Below are positions 50,419-60,790 of a stretch of DNA of 64,000 bases, in pieces (position 1 is the stretch's first letter; every line of letters starts with the position of its first letter). The translations under genes were made by a program, and so were the position numbers. The stretch comes from Rubrobacter tropicus (GTDB lineage: Bacteria > Actinomycetota > Rubrobacteria > Rubrobacterales > Rubrobacteraceae): assembly GCF_011492945.1 (NCBI RefSeq), contig NZ_CP045119.1, forward strand, positions 1,240,001-1,304,000. The letters are read 5' to 3'. Under the pieces are notes generated by a model. The model was not told the origin of the DNA, did not search any database, and worked only from the letters and a program-made list of their open reading frames with translations.

Positions 50419-50888
50419 ACCATATCGAAGTGACGCCGGTCTCCGCGACGGAGGTTCGAGAACCCCTCCGGCTCCTGGAAGGATGGTTGAGGGAGGGTGC
50501 GCCTGTATCTGACGATTTTGTCGAGCAGATCCAGCACCACGTCGAAGCCGGAGACCTCGAAGTGCTGGCCGCGCGCCTGGGCGGGGAGACGGCCGGCGTC
50601 CTCGTACTCGCCTTCCGGCCCAACGTCTCCCTCGGCGGCCGATTCGCCAGCATCGAAGACCTCTACGTCCGCCCGGAGGCCCGTCGCAGGGGCGTGGGAA
50701 CCGCCCTCCTGAAAGCTGCGGACGAACGTTGCAGAAGACGTGGCGCGCATTACCTTGAAGCTCAGATACAAGAAAGCGAAGCGAGCGCCTTCTACGCCGC
50801 TTTCGGGTACGAGCCGGAGCCCGACTTGCAGGTCTTTTCCAGGTCTCTAGTCATCCGTGACAGGTCGAACGAAAACCCTGAAACCTGA
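50415..50888 (+). CDS. GNAT-family N-acetyltransferase
   Basis: The 157-residue product has the GNAT motif SIEDLYVRPEARRRGVGTAL followed by QIQESEASAFYAAFGYEPEP. GTG 50415 overlaps the ltaE stop (GTGA), so it is the last gene of the acyP-rnhC-ltaE unit. Its stop lies within short CCTGAAA-type repeats. Substrate unknown. Confidence 0.85.
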   Translation: MNHIEVTPVSATEVREPLRLLEGWLREGAPVSDDFVEQIQHHVEAGDLEVLAARLGGETAGVLVLAFRPNVSLGGRFASIEDLYVRPEARRRGVGTALLKAADERCRRRGAHYLEAQIQESEASAFYAAFGYEPEPDLQVFSRSLVIRDRSNENPET

Positions 50889-50910
50889 AACCCGTAGCCT
50901 GAAGCCTCTA
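50877..50910. repeat. Short tandem repeats between converging genes
   Basis: CCTGAAA, CCTGAAA, CCCGTAG, CCTGAAG and CCTCTA stand in line, and include the stop codons of both converging GNAT genes. A similar block occurs at 55482-55507. Confidence 0.7.
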
Positions 50911-51390
50911 CCCAAACTCCAACAGCTCGTAGACCGAGACCTCGCGGAACCCCAGGTCCTCGTAGAACTTGCGGCCCCTGGCGTTTGCCGCGGCCACCTG
51001 CAGGGAGACGCCGTTGGCGCCTTTCTGCCTGGCCCATCCCTCCACGCTGGCGATGAGGGCGCGGCCGATGCCCCCGTTGCGGTGGCCGGGATCTACGAAG
51101 ACGTCGTCCACGGAGGCCCAGGTCTTTGGCATGAAGGTCGGGGAGCCCTCGCGCAGCTCGCCCGAGACGAAGCCGACGGTTTGGTCTTCCACGGTCGCGA
51201 CGAAGACGAAAGCGTAGGAGTTGCGGGCGAGGTCCGCGAGAAAGCGGCGCATGGCCTTCTCGGCGTCGGGGGCGGTGGCGTAGACGGGGTCGTGGGCCGT
51301 GTGCTCCTCGGCGCTTTGCATCCACAGCCGCGCGGCCTCGGCGGCGTCCTCCTTGCGGCCCGGACGGATGGTGAAACCTTCTGTTTCCAT
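50908..51390 (-). CDS. GNAT-family N-acetyltransferase
   Basis: The 160-residue protein begins METEGFTIRPGRKEDAAEAA and contains FVATVEDQTVGFVSGEL, ASVDDVFVDPGHRNGGIGRALI (acetyl-CoA motif R-N-G-G-I-G) and FYEDLGFREVSVYELLEF, a standard GNAT. It converges on the GNAT at 50415 with a 19-bp gap and is divergent from the gene at 51435. Substrate unknown. Confidence 0.88.
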   Translation of the reverse strand: METEGFTIRPGRKEDAAEAARLWMQSAEEHTAHDPVYATAPDAEKAMRRFLADLARNSYAFVFVATVEDQTVGFVSGELREGSPTFMPKTWASVDDVFVDPGHRNGGIGRALIASVEGWARQKGANGVSLQVAAANARGRKFYEDLGFREVSVYELLEFG

Positions 51391-51434
51391 CGCACAATCC
51401 TAACCCAAACGGTGCGGCGCGCGGCGGGTGGGGT

Positions 51435-52208
51435 ATGATGCCGCGACAGGCCGAAGGGGAAAGCGCGAAAAGGGCAACGACGAAGAGCGGCAGCCGGTAC
51501 TGGGAGGTGGACGCCGCCCGTGGTGTGGCCATCCTGATGATGGTCGTCTACCATTTCACCTACGACCTCTACGCCTTCGGCGGGTACGACGTGGACGCCG
51601 TCTCCGGCTTCTGGGCGCGCTTCGCCGACTCTACGGCGAGCCTCTTCCTGCTGCTCGTCGGCGTCTCGCTCGCGATCACCGCGGCGAGGGGAGACGGCGG
51701 CTTTCGACCGTACCTGCTGAGGGGGCTCAGGATCTTGGTCTACGGGATGTTGCTCACCGCGGTCTTTCTGGTCTTCGGAATGGGGATCGTCGCGTTCGGG
51801 ATACTGCACCTGATCGGGGTCTCCATAATCCTCGCCTACCCTTTTCTCAAGCTGAAGCTGACGAACCTGGTACTCGGCGTCGCCGTCTTCGCCGTCGGCC
51901 TGTACGTGCAGGCCGGGGACCCAACGGGGAGCCCGTGGTTGCTGCCCTTGGGGGTCGTGCCAGAAGGTTGGGCCATGCCGGATTACAGACCCCTATTGCC
52001 CTGGTTCGGGGTGGTCCTGATCGGGCTGTTCATCGGCAACGTGGTCTACGGCAAAGGACGGCCCGCCCGTTTCCCGGCCCGATCCCCAGTCGTCGCGAGA
52101 CCCCTGCTTCCGTTGGGCAGGAACTCCCTCGCGATCTACCTCGTCCACCAGCCCTTGCTGGTCGCCCTGCTCACCGCGCTAGGCGTGGTGGACCTGAACC
52201 TTTTCTGA
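51435..52208 (+). CDS. DUF1624-type heparan-alpha-glucosaminide acetyltransferase-like membrane protein
   Basis: The N-terminal WEVDAARGVAILMMVVYHFTYDL is the hallmark of DUF1624 (acyltransferase-3 related), with the conserved R-G and Y-H. About seven further transmembrane segments follow, and it ends with LGRNSLAIYLVHQPLLVALL, the last helix of this superfamily. The 257-residue length is normal. The start is uncertain: the ATG pair at 51435/51438 overlaps TATGAT, which could itself be a -10 element, in which case a later start would be used. Confidence 0.82.
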   Translation: MMPRQAEGESAKRATTKSGSRYWEVDAARGVAILMMVVYHFTYDLYAFGGYDVDAVSGFWARFADSTASLFLLLVGVSLAITAARGDGGFRPYLLRGLRILVYGMLLTAVFLVFGMGIVAFGILHLIGVSIILAYPFLKLKLTNLVLGVAVFAVGLYVQAGDPTGSPWLLPLGVVPEGWAMPDYRPLLPWFGVVLIGLFIGNVVYGKGRPARFPARSPVVARPLLPLGRNSLAIYLVHQPLLVALLTALGVVDLNLF

Positions 52209-52365
52209 CGGCCCCGGGTTTCTTTTTCGGCGCGCGGAGGGTACAGTTAACGGCGCTGCGCTCACGAAAGAGAGGAGAGTCGAGCAGAGAGACTTATTCA
52301 GGGAAGCAACGGCCGGTAGGCACGACGGAGTGGTCGGGGCTTGCGGGACGGAGAGAACAAAAACA

Positions 52366-52510
52366 AGCGCCAGGGCTCCCGTATCTAGTAACGCGGCGGG
52401 AGTCGACGAGGGAGACGTTTATCGAGATTTTCGGCGGGTGCGTCTCGGCTTCGGGCGGTCGATAGGGCGGCGACAAAACCCGGCGGCGACGCCGGGAACA
52501 AAACGCCGTT
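52366..52510 (+). ncRNA. glmS ribozyme (GlcN6P-activated self-cleaving riboswitch)
   Basis: The conserved core is present: AGCGCCAGGGCTC at the 5' end with cleavage expected between A52366 and G52367; GTCGACGAGGGAGACGTTTA (core and P2.1/P2.2 region), followed by TCGAGATTTTCGGCGGGTGC; then a P4-like stem CCCGGCG/CGCCGGG (52479-52496) closed by AACAAA. This agrees with the known B. subtilis ribozyme in sequence and order. It lies 83 bp before glmS and would lower GlmS synthesis when glucosamine-6-phosphate is plentiful. Confidence 0.95.
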
Positions 52511-52518
52511 CGGCCCGG

Positions 52519-52539
52519 GCAGGACACTTTTCGTCCTGC
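52519..52539 (+). other. Hairpin between the ribozyme and glmS
   Basis: GCAGGAC (52519-52525) pairs with GTCCTGC (52533-52539) around ACTTTTC, followed by TCCTTTCTCTT. It could be a weak attenuator or an mRNA-stability structure exposed after ribozyme cleavage. Confidence 0.4.
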
Positions 52540-52592
52540 TCCTTTCTCTTCGCCTCAACAGGTTTCGTTCGTTAAAAGTGGGAGGTATGCCC

Positions 52593-54434
52593 GTGTGCGG
52601 CATAGTGGGTTACGTTGGCAGGGAGCGGTGCGTGGAGGTGCTCATGCAAGGTCTCTCGCATCTCGAGTATCGGGGTTACGACTCGGCCGGGCTCGCGCTT
52701 CAGGGCGAGGGTGGGATAGAGCCGATCCGGGAGGTCGGCAGGCTGGAGAACCTGGGCAGGGCCGTCGCAGCCCGGAATGGGCACCTCTCCAGGATGCGGG
52801 CCGGCATCGGGCACACCCGCTGGGCCACGCACGGCCGCCCGAGCGAGCAGAACGCCCACCCCCAGATGGGGGGGCGCGGCACCGTCGCCGTGGTCCACAA
52901 CGGCATCATCGAGAACTTCGCCGAGCTGAAGGCCGAGCTTCTGGAGAAAGGCGTGCGCTTCGAGTCCGAGACGGACACCGAGGTGATGGCGCACCTGCTC
53001 GCGGAGAGGGTCGAGGCGAACCCTAAGGAGACGCTTCGCGCGTCGCTCTCGGCGGTGCTGGGCCGGTTGGAGGGTTCTTTCGCGGTCGCGGCCGTAAGCG
53101 TCGCGGAGCCGGGGGTCATCGTGGCGGCCAGGCACCAGAGCCCGCTCGTCGTCGGGCTCGGGGAGGGCGAGAACTTTTTGGCGAGCGCCGTGCAGGCGCT
53201 TCTTGGCGAGACGCGGCGGTTCCTCGTGGTCGAGAACGGGGAGGTCGTCGAGATCACGGGCGATTCGGTCGGGATCTTTACGCGGGACGGCGGGCCGGTG
53301 GAGCGCGAATCCTTCGAGGTCGACTGGGACGCGGAGGCCGTCGAGCTCGGCGTCTACGAGGACTTCATGATGAAGGAGATCCACGAGCAGCCCGAAGCCC
53401 TGCGCGCCACGCTTGCGGGCCGCCTGGACGCAGAGGGCCGCGTGGACCTCTCCGAGACGGGCCTGGATCTCCGGCACGTAAACCGGGTGGTCGTCGTCGC
53501 CTGCGGCACGGCGCTTCACGCGGGCCTGCTCGGAAAGGGCCTCATCGAGCGCCTGGCCCGGCTGCCCGTCGAGGTCGCCGTCGCCAGCGAGTACCGCTAC
53601 GCCGACCCGGTCGGGGACGAGAACACCCTCGTCGTGGCCATAAGCCAGAGCGGGGAGACGACCGACACCCTGGCGGCGGTCGAGGCGGCGCGTTACTTCG
53701 GCGGGAAGGTGCTGGCCGTCACCAACACGCGGGGCTCGCTCATCACGCGCGAGGCAGACGCCGTGCTGCTGACGGAGGCGGGGCCGGAGATCTGCGTCGC
53801 CTCGACCAAGGCCTTCGCCGCCCAGGTCGCCGCGCTTGATCTGCTCGCCCTGGAGTTGGCCCGCGTCAGGGGGACCGTCTCGGACGACGAGTTGCTCTCC
53901 TTGGGCAGGGACCTCAGGCGGGCGCCGGAGAAGGTGGCGGCCGCCCTCGCGTTGCTCGAAGGAAAGACGGAGGCGGCCGTCGAGCTCTTCGAGGACGCGC
54001 GGTGCTCGCTGTTCCTCGGGCGCGGGCCCGCGTTCCCGGTCGCGCTCGAAGGCGCCTTGAAGCTGAAGGAGATCTCCTACATCCCCTCCGAAGGCTACGC
54101 AGCGGGCGAGATGAAGCACGGCCCCATAGCCCTCGTCGACGAGCAATGCCCGGTCGTCGCGATCCTGGGCGAGGGCGTGCTGCGCGAGAAGACCCTCTCC
54201 AACGTCGAGGAGACCGCCGCCCGCGGCGCGAACGTCGTCGCCATCGCCCGCGAAGACGACGCGGCCGCGGACCGGGTGGGCCGGGTGGTGCTCTGTGTCC
54301 CCGACGCGCCGGAGATACTGCGGCCCCTCGTCTGGTCCGTGCCGCTGCAACTGCTCGCCCACGACATCGCGACCGACCGCGGCCTCGACGTGGACAAGCC
54401 GCGCAACCTGGCCAAGAGCGTCACCGTGGAGTAG
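52593..54434 (+). CDS. glmS: Glutamine--fructose-6-phosphate aminotransferase GlmS
   Basis: GlmS makes glucosamine-6-phosphate, first step of amino-sugar and peptidoglycan precursor synthesis. The N-terminal amidotransferase needs a Cys directly after the start Met (CGIVGYVG). Here GTG at 52593 followed by TGC gives that arrangement and lies 6 bp after GGAGGT, whereas the ATG at 52587 touches the Shine-Dalgarno and would leave the Cys internal; I choose GTG. The two SIS domains follow (VACGTALHAGLLGKGL, ISQSGETTDTLAAVE, STKAFAAQVAAL). 613 residues, normal. Ends in KPRNLAKSVTVE, the usual terminus. Confidence 0.97.
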   Translation: MCGIVGYVGRERCVEVLMQGLSHLEYRGYDSAGLALQGEGGIEPIREVGRLENLGRAVAARNGHLSRMRAGIGHTRWATHGRPSEQNAHPQMGGRGTVAVVHNGIIENFAELKAELLEKGVRFESETDTEVMAHLLAERVEANPKETLRASLSAVLGRLEGSFAVAAVSVAEPGVIVAARHQSPLVVGLGEGENFLASAVQALLGETRRFLVVENGEVVEITGDSVGIFTRDGGPVERESFEVDWDAEAVELGVYEDFMMKEIHEQPEALRATLAGRLDAEGRVDLSETGLDLRHVNRVVVVACGTALHAGLLGKGLIERLARLPVEVAVASEYRYADPVGDENTLVVAISQSGETTDTLAAVEAARYFGGKVLAVTNTRGSLITREADAVLLTEAGPEICVASTKAFAAQVAALDLLALELARVRGTVSDDELLSLGRDLRRAPEKVAAALALLEGKTEAAVELFEDARCSLFLGRGPAFPVALEGALKLKEISYIPSEGYAAGEMKHGPIALVDEQCPVVAILGEGVLREKTLSNVEETAARGANVVAIAREDDAAADRVGRVVLCVPDAPEILRPLVWSVPLQLLAHDIATDRGLDVDKPRNLAKSVTVE

Positions 54435-54511
54435 TCACCGCACCAGCGGAGAACGGCTAAACTGGCCCGCCCGGCTGGCGGTGGCCGGTGACGGATTGCG
54501 AGGGAGGACGG

Positions 54512-55270
54512 GTGGAGCTCACCGGTAAGGTGGCGTTGGTGACAGGGTCTTCGCGTGGGATCGGGCGCGAGATCTCGCGCGGGCTCGCGGCGAAGGGCAC
54601 GCGGGTCGCCGTCCACTACCGCGCCGACCGCGAGGCCGCGCGGGAGACGCTCGATTCCCTGGACGGGGGCCCTCACGCGGCCTTCGGGGCCGACCTGGCA
54701 GACGCGGGGGCGGCGCGGGGCCTCGTCGAGGGCGTCGAGCGCGAGATGGGCGGGATCGACGTGCTCGTCAACAACGCGGGCATCTTCGAGGCCCACCCCA
54801 TCCCGGAGGTGGACTACGAAGGTTGGCAGGACGCCTGGGCCCGGACCATCGCAACTAACCTCATCGGCCCGGCGAACCTGTCCTACCTTGCGGCTCGGAC
54901 CATGATGAGACGCGGCGGCGGGCGCGTGGTGAACGTCTCGTCGCGCGGGGCGTTTCGCGGGGAGCCCGAGACCCCGGCCTACGGGGCTAGCAAGGCCGGC
55001 CTGAACGCCATGAGCCAGTCCATGGCTCAGGCGCTGGCGCCCCATGGCGTCTTCTTCTACGTCGTCGCCCCCGGTTTCGTCGAGACCGACATGGCTAACG
55101 CCCTGCTGCGCGGCCCCGCGGGCGAGGGGATCCGGTCCCAAAGCCCTTTAGGGCGCGTCGCCACCCCCGGGGAGGTCGCGAAGACGGTCGTGTTTCTGGC
55201 CTCCGAAGCCCCGGATTTCATGACCGGCGCCATCGTGGACGTCAACGGGGCATCCTACCTGAGGTCTTGA
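54512..55270 (+). CDS. Short-chain dehydrogenase/reductase (FabG-like)
   Basis: The 252-residue protein has the nucleotide-binding T-G-x-x-x-G-I-G in [14 protein letters not shown], the NNAG segment in [12 protein letters not shown], and the catalytic Ser/Tyr/Lys ([22 protein letters not shown]). It ends with the SDR C-terminus [17 protein letters not shown] 54512 follows AGGGAGGA; GTG at 54488 is less well placed. NADP-type reductase of unknown substrate. Confidence 0.9.
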   Translation: MELTGKVALVTGSSRGIGREISRGLAAKGTRVAVHYRADREAARETLDSLDGGPHAAFGADLADAGAARGLVEGVEREMGGIDVLVNNAGIFEAHPIPEVDYEGWQDAWARTIATNLIGPANLSYLAARTMMRRGGGRVVNVSSRGAFRGEPETPAYGASKAGLNAMSQSMAQALAPHGVFFYVVAPGFVETDMANALLRGPAGEGIRSQSPLGRVATPGEVAKTVVFLASEAPDFMTGAIVDVNGASYLRS

Positions 55271-55481
55271 GAACGCCCGGCGCGGGTGGCCGGGTCTGGA
55301 TAGACTATTCTCAGCGCGCTTGCGCTCTTCTCGGGGACCACACGGGCTCGTGGCTGAAGACCCGACCGACGTTCGCGGGCTAGCTGGGATGGCTAACCGG
55401 GGCGTCATGATCTCCCCCGGCCTCCGCCTGGCCCTCCAGGACCGCCGGTAGTCTCCCCCACAGAAGCCCCGACCACAAACA

Positions 55482-55507
55482 CCTGAAACCTGAAGCCCGA
55501 AACCTCT
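55482..55507. repeat. Short CCTGAAA-type tandem repeats
   Basis: CCTGAAA, CCTGAAG, CCCGAAA, CCTCTA lie just before the stop of the minus-strand lipid kinase in a convergent gap (55271-55510). The rest of this gap shows no gene. Confidence 0.65.
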
Positions 55508-55510
55508 AAT

Positions 55511-56389
55511 TCAGCAAACCACTCTAAGCGCGGCCGGATCGACGCGGAAGGACATCGGCAGTTCCCCCCAGAGCTCGCCGTCGATCTGGACCGGCACGTG
55601 GGCGCCGGCCGATCTCGCGCTGACTTCCCCGGCGGTGAAGGACTCCATCTTGTTGTTGAGGGGTCGGCGGAAGATGATGCCCCAGAAGACGTCGGGCCGG
55701 AGGAGGGAGCCCACGCGTTCGACGAGCACGGTCTCGAGCCTGCCGCTGGTGAGGAGGCCCGGGCCCGTCACCTTGTAGTCGCCGCCGTAGTAGTGGCCGT
55801 TTGCGATTATGGCGAACCGCGCCACGTGGGATCGGTCCCCGGCCGTGATCTCCACGGGCGGGAACCTGTTCATGAAGAGCACCCTGAAGGCCGCCACCTG
55901 GAAGGCAAGGCCCCGCAGGTAGCGCTTCTGGCGCGGGGAGACCTCGCCGACGACCTTCGCGTCGAAGCCGATGCCGGCCATGCAGGCGAAGCGCCGCTCC
56001 GCCCCGTCCGCGTCGGTGGCCACGCCCAGATCTACCCGCGTCTCCCCGCCGTCCAAAATGCGCCGGCAGGCCCCCTCGACGTCGAGCGGCAGCCCCAACT
56101 CCCTGGCCAGCACGTTCGCCGTGCCCAGCGGCAGGATGCCCAGGGTGGCCTGCGGCGAGAGGCCGTTCACCACCTCGTTGACCGTGCCGTCGCCGCCCGC
56201 GGCCACCACCAGGCGGTCGCCGGCGGCCGCCGCGAGCTCCGTGGCGTGGTCCGGGCGTTCTGTGTTCAGCACCTCCACGGTGAGGCCCTCGGCGCGCAAA
56301 ACGTCCGCGTGGCGCTCCAGGAAATCCTGGTCGCCCGCGCGCCCGGAGTTCGGGTTGCCGATGATCACGGTGTCGGGGTTGCTTTTCAT
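55511..56389 (-). CDS. Diacylglycerol kinase-family lipid kinase (YegS/BmrU type)
   Basis: The 292-residue protein has VIIGNPNSGRAGD near the N-terminus, the nucleotide-binding VVAAGGDGTVNEVVNGL, LGILPLGTANVLARELGLP, and RRFACMAGIGFDAKVV, all standard for DagK-like lipid kinases. It may phosphorylate diacylglycerol or another lipid alcohol. ATG 56389 is divergent to acpS across 53 bp. Confidence 0.9.
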   Translation of the reverse strand: MKSNPDTVIIGNPNSGRAGDQDFLERHADVLRAEGLTVEVLNTERPDHATELAAAAGDRLVVAAGGDGTVNEVVNGLSPQATLGILPLGTANVLARELGLPLDVEGACRRILDGGETRVDLGVATDADGAERRFACMAGIGFDAKVVGEVSPRQKRYLRGLAFQVAAFRVLFMNRFPPVEITAGDRSHVARFAIIANGHYYGGDYKVTGPGLLTSGRLETVLVERVGSLLRPDVFWGIIFRRPLNNKMESFTAGEVSARSAGAHVPVQIDGELWGELPMSFRVDPAALRVVC

Positions 56390-56442
56390 CCCGACTACTA
56401 TAGTCCTTTTACCTTGGGACGATCTGCCGTACCATAGGGCCT

Positions 56443-56831
56443 ATGGATGGATTCGTGGTGCCAGGAGTAGGGGTCGACGTTGTGGACGTCGAGCGGATGC
56501 GGTTCGCCCTCGAACGCACGCCCCGGATACGCCAGAGGCTTTTCACGCCCGCCGAGATCGAGTACTGCGAGAAGTTTCGCTTCTTCGACCGCCACTACGC
56601 TGGGCGCTGGGCCGCCAAGGAGGCCGTAACCAAAGCTTTGGGCTGCGGCCTGATCCAGTGGAACGGCGTCGAGGTGGTCCGCAAGCCCCGCCAGGCCCCG
56701 ACCGTCCGCATAACAGGGCGCAAGATCCAACGCTTCGCCGACATGGTCGGTATCCGCGAAGAGGACCTCCACCTCTCCATAACCCACTCCGAGCTCTCCG
56801 CCGTCGCCGTCTGCGTCGTGCGCAAGGAGCA

Positions 56832-56835
<4 letters not shown>
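56443..56835 (+). CDS. acpS: Holo-[acyl-carrier-protein] synthase AcpS
   Basis: AcpS transfers 4'-phosphopantetheine to acyl carrier protein. Motifs: VGVDVVDVERMRFALE with the metal-binding Asp, RLFTPAEIEYCEKF and FDRHYAGRWAAKEAVTKALG with the K-E pair. The 130-residue length is normal. TACCAT (56430-56435) lies 7 bp before the ATG and there is no clear Shine-Dalgarno, so a leaderless start is possible. The stop overlaps the next GTG. Confidence 0.94.
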
Positions 56836-58333
<1,498 letters not shown>

Positions 58334-58337
<4 letters not shown>

Positions 58338-59143
58338 CCTTCCGGCTGCTCTTCGTCGGGGACGTGGTCGGGCCGTCCGGGTGCGCGGCGGCCCTTGACC
58401 TCATCCCCAGGCTGCGCGAGGATCTCGCGCTCGACGCCGTCGTCGCCAACGCCGAGAACTCGGCCTCGACCGGGCGTGGAATCTCCGCCGAGAGCGGCGC
58501 CGCCCTGCTCGAAGTCGCGAATTTTCTGACTCTTGGCAACCACGCCTTCGACGCGAAGGGGCACGAAGCGTTCCTGGAGAACGAAGAGAGGGTGATACGG
58601 CCGGCCAACTTCGACGGCCATTACCCCGGGCGCGGCTGGGACGCGTTCGAGGCCGGAGGAGTAAGGGTCGGCGTCGTCAACGTGCTCGGGAAGGTCTTTA
58701 TAGACAGGACGAAGATGTCCGCCTTCGAGGCGGCGGACAGGGCTTTGGAGGACCTGGAGGACCGGGCCGAAGTGATCCTCGTAGATTCGCACGCGGAGGC
58801 GACCGGGGAGAAGCAGGCGCTCGGGTATCACCTGGCGGGCAGGGCGCAGGCGGTCCTCGGGACGCACACCCACGTCGCGACGGCCGATGCGCAGGTCCTG
58901 CCAGGCGGCACCGCCTACGCCTCAGACGTGGGCATGACCGGCTGCTCGGAGAGCGTCATCGGGTTCGACAGGATCGACTTTCTGGGCCTGTTCGTGCCGA
59001 ACGGCCGGGAGAGAGGACGGGGCATCCACGTCGAGACCCGCGGGCCCGTGGTCCTCAACGCCGCGCTCGTCGAGTTCGACCCTGGGGCGCGTAGAGCTGT
59101 CTGCATCGAGCCCGTGCGGCGGGAGTGGGGTCCGGCCGTCTAG
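58334..59143 (+). CDS. YmdB-family metallophosphoesterase (TIGR00282)
   Basis: YmdB-type enzymes hydrolyse 2',3'-cyclic nucleotides and affect RNA and biofilm regulation. Metal-ligand motifs are LLFVGDVVGPSG, VVANAENSASTGRGI, LTLGNHAFD, ILVDSHAEAT and LGTHTHVATADAQVLPGGTA (GTHTHV is typical). The 269-residue length is normal. TTG 58334 overlaps the nnr stop (TTGA). The usual position next to rny/recA is not kept here. Confidence 0.9.
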
Positions 59144-59187
59144 AATAGTGGGCGCAGGCTCGGTTCAGCAGAAGACAGGGGAATGGG

Positions 59188-59670
59188 ATGGATCAGCAGG
59201 ACATACGCCAGCTAAAGGTATCGGACATCGCGCACGAGGAGTGGCCCACGCTCGGGCCGGAGGAGACGGTGGAGGGGGCCATCAAGGTCTTCGCCGAGTC
59301 GGGCATCTCGGGCGTGCCGGTCGTCGAGGGGGACAGGCTCGTCGGCATCGTCACCGAGGGGGATCTCATCTTCCGTGACGCCGACATCAAGTCCCCCGGT
59401 TTCCTGGACATCCTGGGCGGCATGATCCCGCTCGGCAACTGGGACGAGTACCGGCGCGAGGCCATGAAGAGCGCCGGCGTGACGGTCGACCAGGTCATGA
59501 CCAGGAACGTCAAGACGATCTCCCCGAACGCCACCCTCGCCGAGGCGGCGACCATCATGGCCGAGAACAGGGTCAAGATCCTGCCCGTCGCCGAGGAGGA
59601 CGGCGTCCTCCGCGGCGTCGTCACCCGCATGGACATCCTCACCCTCCACGTCCTGAACCCCCGCCGCTAG
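59188..59670 (+). CDS. Tandem CBS-domain protein
   Basis: The 160-residue protein consists of two CBS motifs: the first with ETVEGAIKVFAESGISGVPV and LVGIVTEGDLI, the second with VMTRNVKTISPNATLAEAAT and VKILPVAEEDGVLRGVVTR. Such pairs bind adenosyl nucleotides. ATG 59188 lies behind AGGGGAA. A TAGAAT at the end of ymdB could be its promoter. Partner unknown. Confidence 0.9.
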   Translation: MDQQDIRQLKVSDIAHEEWPTLGPEETVEGAIKVFAESGISGVPVVEGDRLVGIVTEGDLIFRDADIKSPGFLDILGGMIPLGNWDEYRREAMKSAGVTVDQVMTRNVKTISPNATLAEAATIMAENRVKILPVAEEDGVLRGVVTRMDILTLHVLNPRR

Positions 59671-59680
59671 CGAAAGCCCT

Positions 59681-60790
59681 TTGGAGGCCGTCCCCCCAGC
59701 AACCCGGAGCCGAACCCGGGCGGAGATAGACCTCGGCGCCGTCCGCCACAACGTCCGCGCCCTGAAAAGCCGCGCGAACGACGCCAGGCTCATGGCCGTC
59801 GTCAAAGCGGACGCCTACGGACACGGCGCCGCTCCCGTCGCCCGCGCCGCCGTAGAGGCCGGCGCCGACTCCCTGGCCGTCGTCACCGCCGAAGAGGGCG
59901 CGGAGCTGCGCCGGGCAGGCTTGAAGGCCCCGATCCTGGTCTTCACGGACCTCCTGCCGGATAAGCTCCTCCTCGCCCGCCAACACCGCCTCGCCGTGAC
60001 GGCCCACTCCGTCGAGAGCGCGAAACGCGTCTCCTCCGTGCCCGACCTGAGAGCCCACCTCAAGGTAAACACGGGCATGAACCGCTGGGGCGTCGAGCCC
60101 GCGGAGGTGGGGGAGGCCCGCGGCATCCTCGGCGGCCAACTCGCCGGCATCTACACGCACTTCGCCTCCGCCGACTCCGACGCGGAGACGACCAGGCTGC
60201 AGACGGAACGCTTCGGCGCCGTCCTCGCCGACCAACCTTTAGGCGGCCTGCTCGTCCACGCGGCGAACTCCGCGGCGCTGCTTTGGCACCCGGCATCTCA
60301 CTACGGCTGCGTCAGGCCAGGCATCGCCGTCTACGGGCTGCACCCGGCGGGCGACAAAGGAGACCCTGCCGAAGAGGACCTGCGCCCGGCCATGTCCTTG
60401 AAGAGCTACGTCGCCGGCGTGCGGCGGCTCTCGCCGGGGGAAGGCGTGTCCTACGGGCTGACTTTTCGGGCCGGGGAGGCGACGTTTGCCGCGATCGTGC
60501 CGGTCGGGTACGCGGAGGGGTATCGGCGGTCGCTCTCGGGTGCCGCTTACGCCCTGATCCGGGGCGCGCGGAGGCCGCTTCTCGGGCGGGTTACCATGGA
60601 CGCCTGCATCTTCGGGGTGGATGGTGGGGTGGAGGTTGGGGACGAGGTCGCGCTCGTCGGGGAGCAGGGCGCAGAAAAAGTGTCGGCCGAGGAGCTCGGG
60701 CGGCTCGGTGGCACGATAAACTACGAGATCACGACCGGGATCAACCCCCGGCGCGTCGAGAGGAGCTACACGGATGTTCGAGGGTCTTAA
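59681..60790 (+). CDS. alr: Alanine racemase
   Basis: A PLP enzyme that makes D-alanine for peptidoglycan. Motifs: RAEIDLGAVRHNVRALKS, the PLP Lys in MAVVKADAYGHG, HLKVNTGMNRWG, the catalytic Tyr in GVSYGLTF, and VTMDACIFGVDGG. The 369-residue product starts with TTG at 59681. Its last bases overlap the next ATG by 17 bp. Next to glmS and tsaE-tsaB it fits a region of core wall and translation functions. Confidence 0.94.
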   Translation: MEAVPPATRSRTRAEIDLGAVRHNVRALKSRANDARLMAVVKADAYGHGAAPVARAAVEAGADSLAVVTAEEGAELRRAGLKAPILVFTDLLPDKLLLARQHRLAVTAHSVESAKRVSSVPDLRAHLKVNTGMNRWGVEPAEVGEARGILGGQLAGIYTHFASADSDAETTRLQTERFGAVLADQPLGGLLVHAANSAALLWHPASHYGCVRPGIAVYGLHPAGDKGDPAEEDLRPAMSLKSYVAGVRRLSPGEGVSYGLTFRAGEATFAAIVPVGYAEGYRRSLSGAAYALIRGARRPLLGRVTMDACIFGVDGGVEVGDEVALVGEQGAEKVSAEELGRLGGTINYEITTGINPRRVERSYTDVRGS

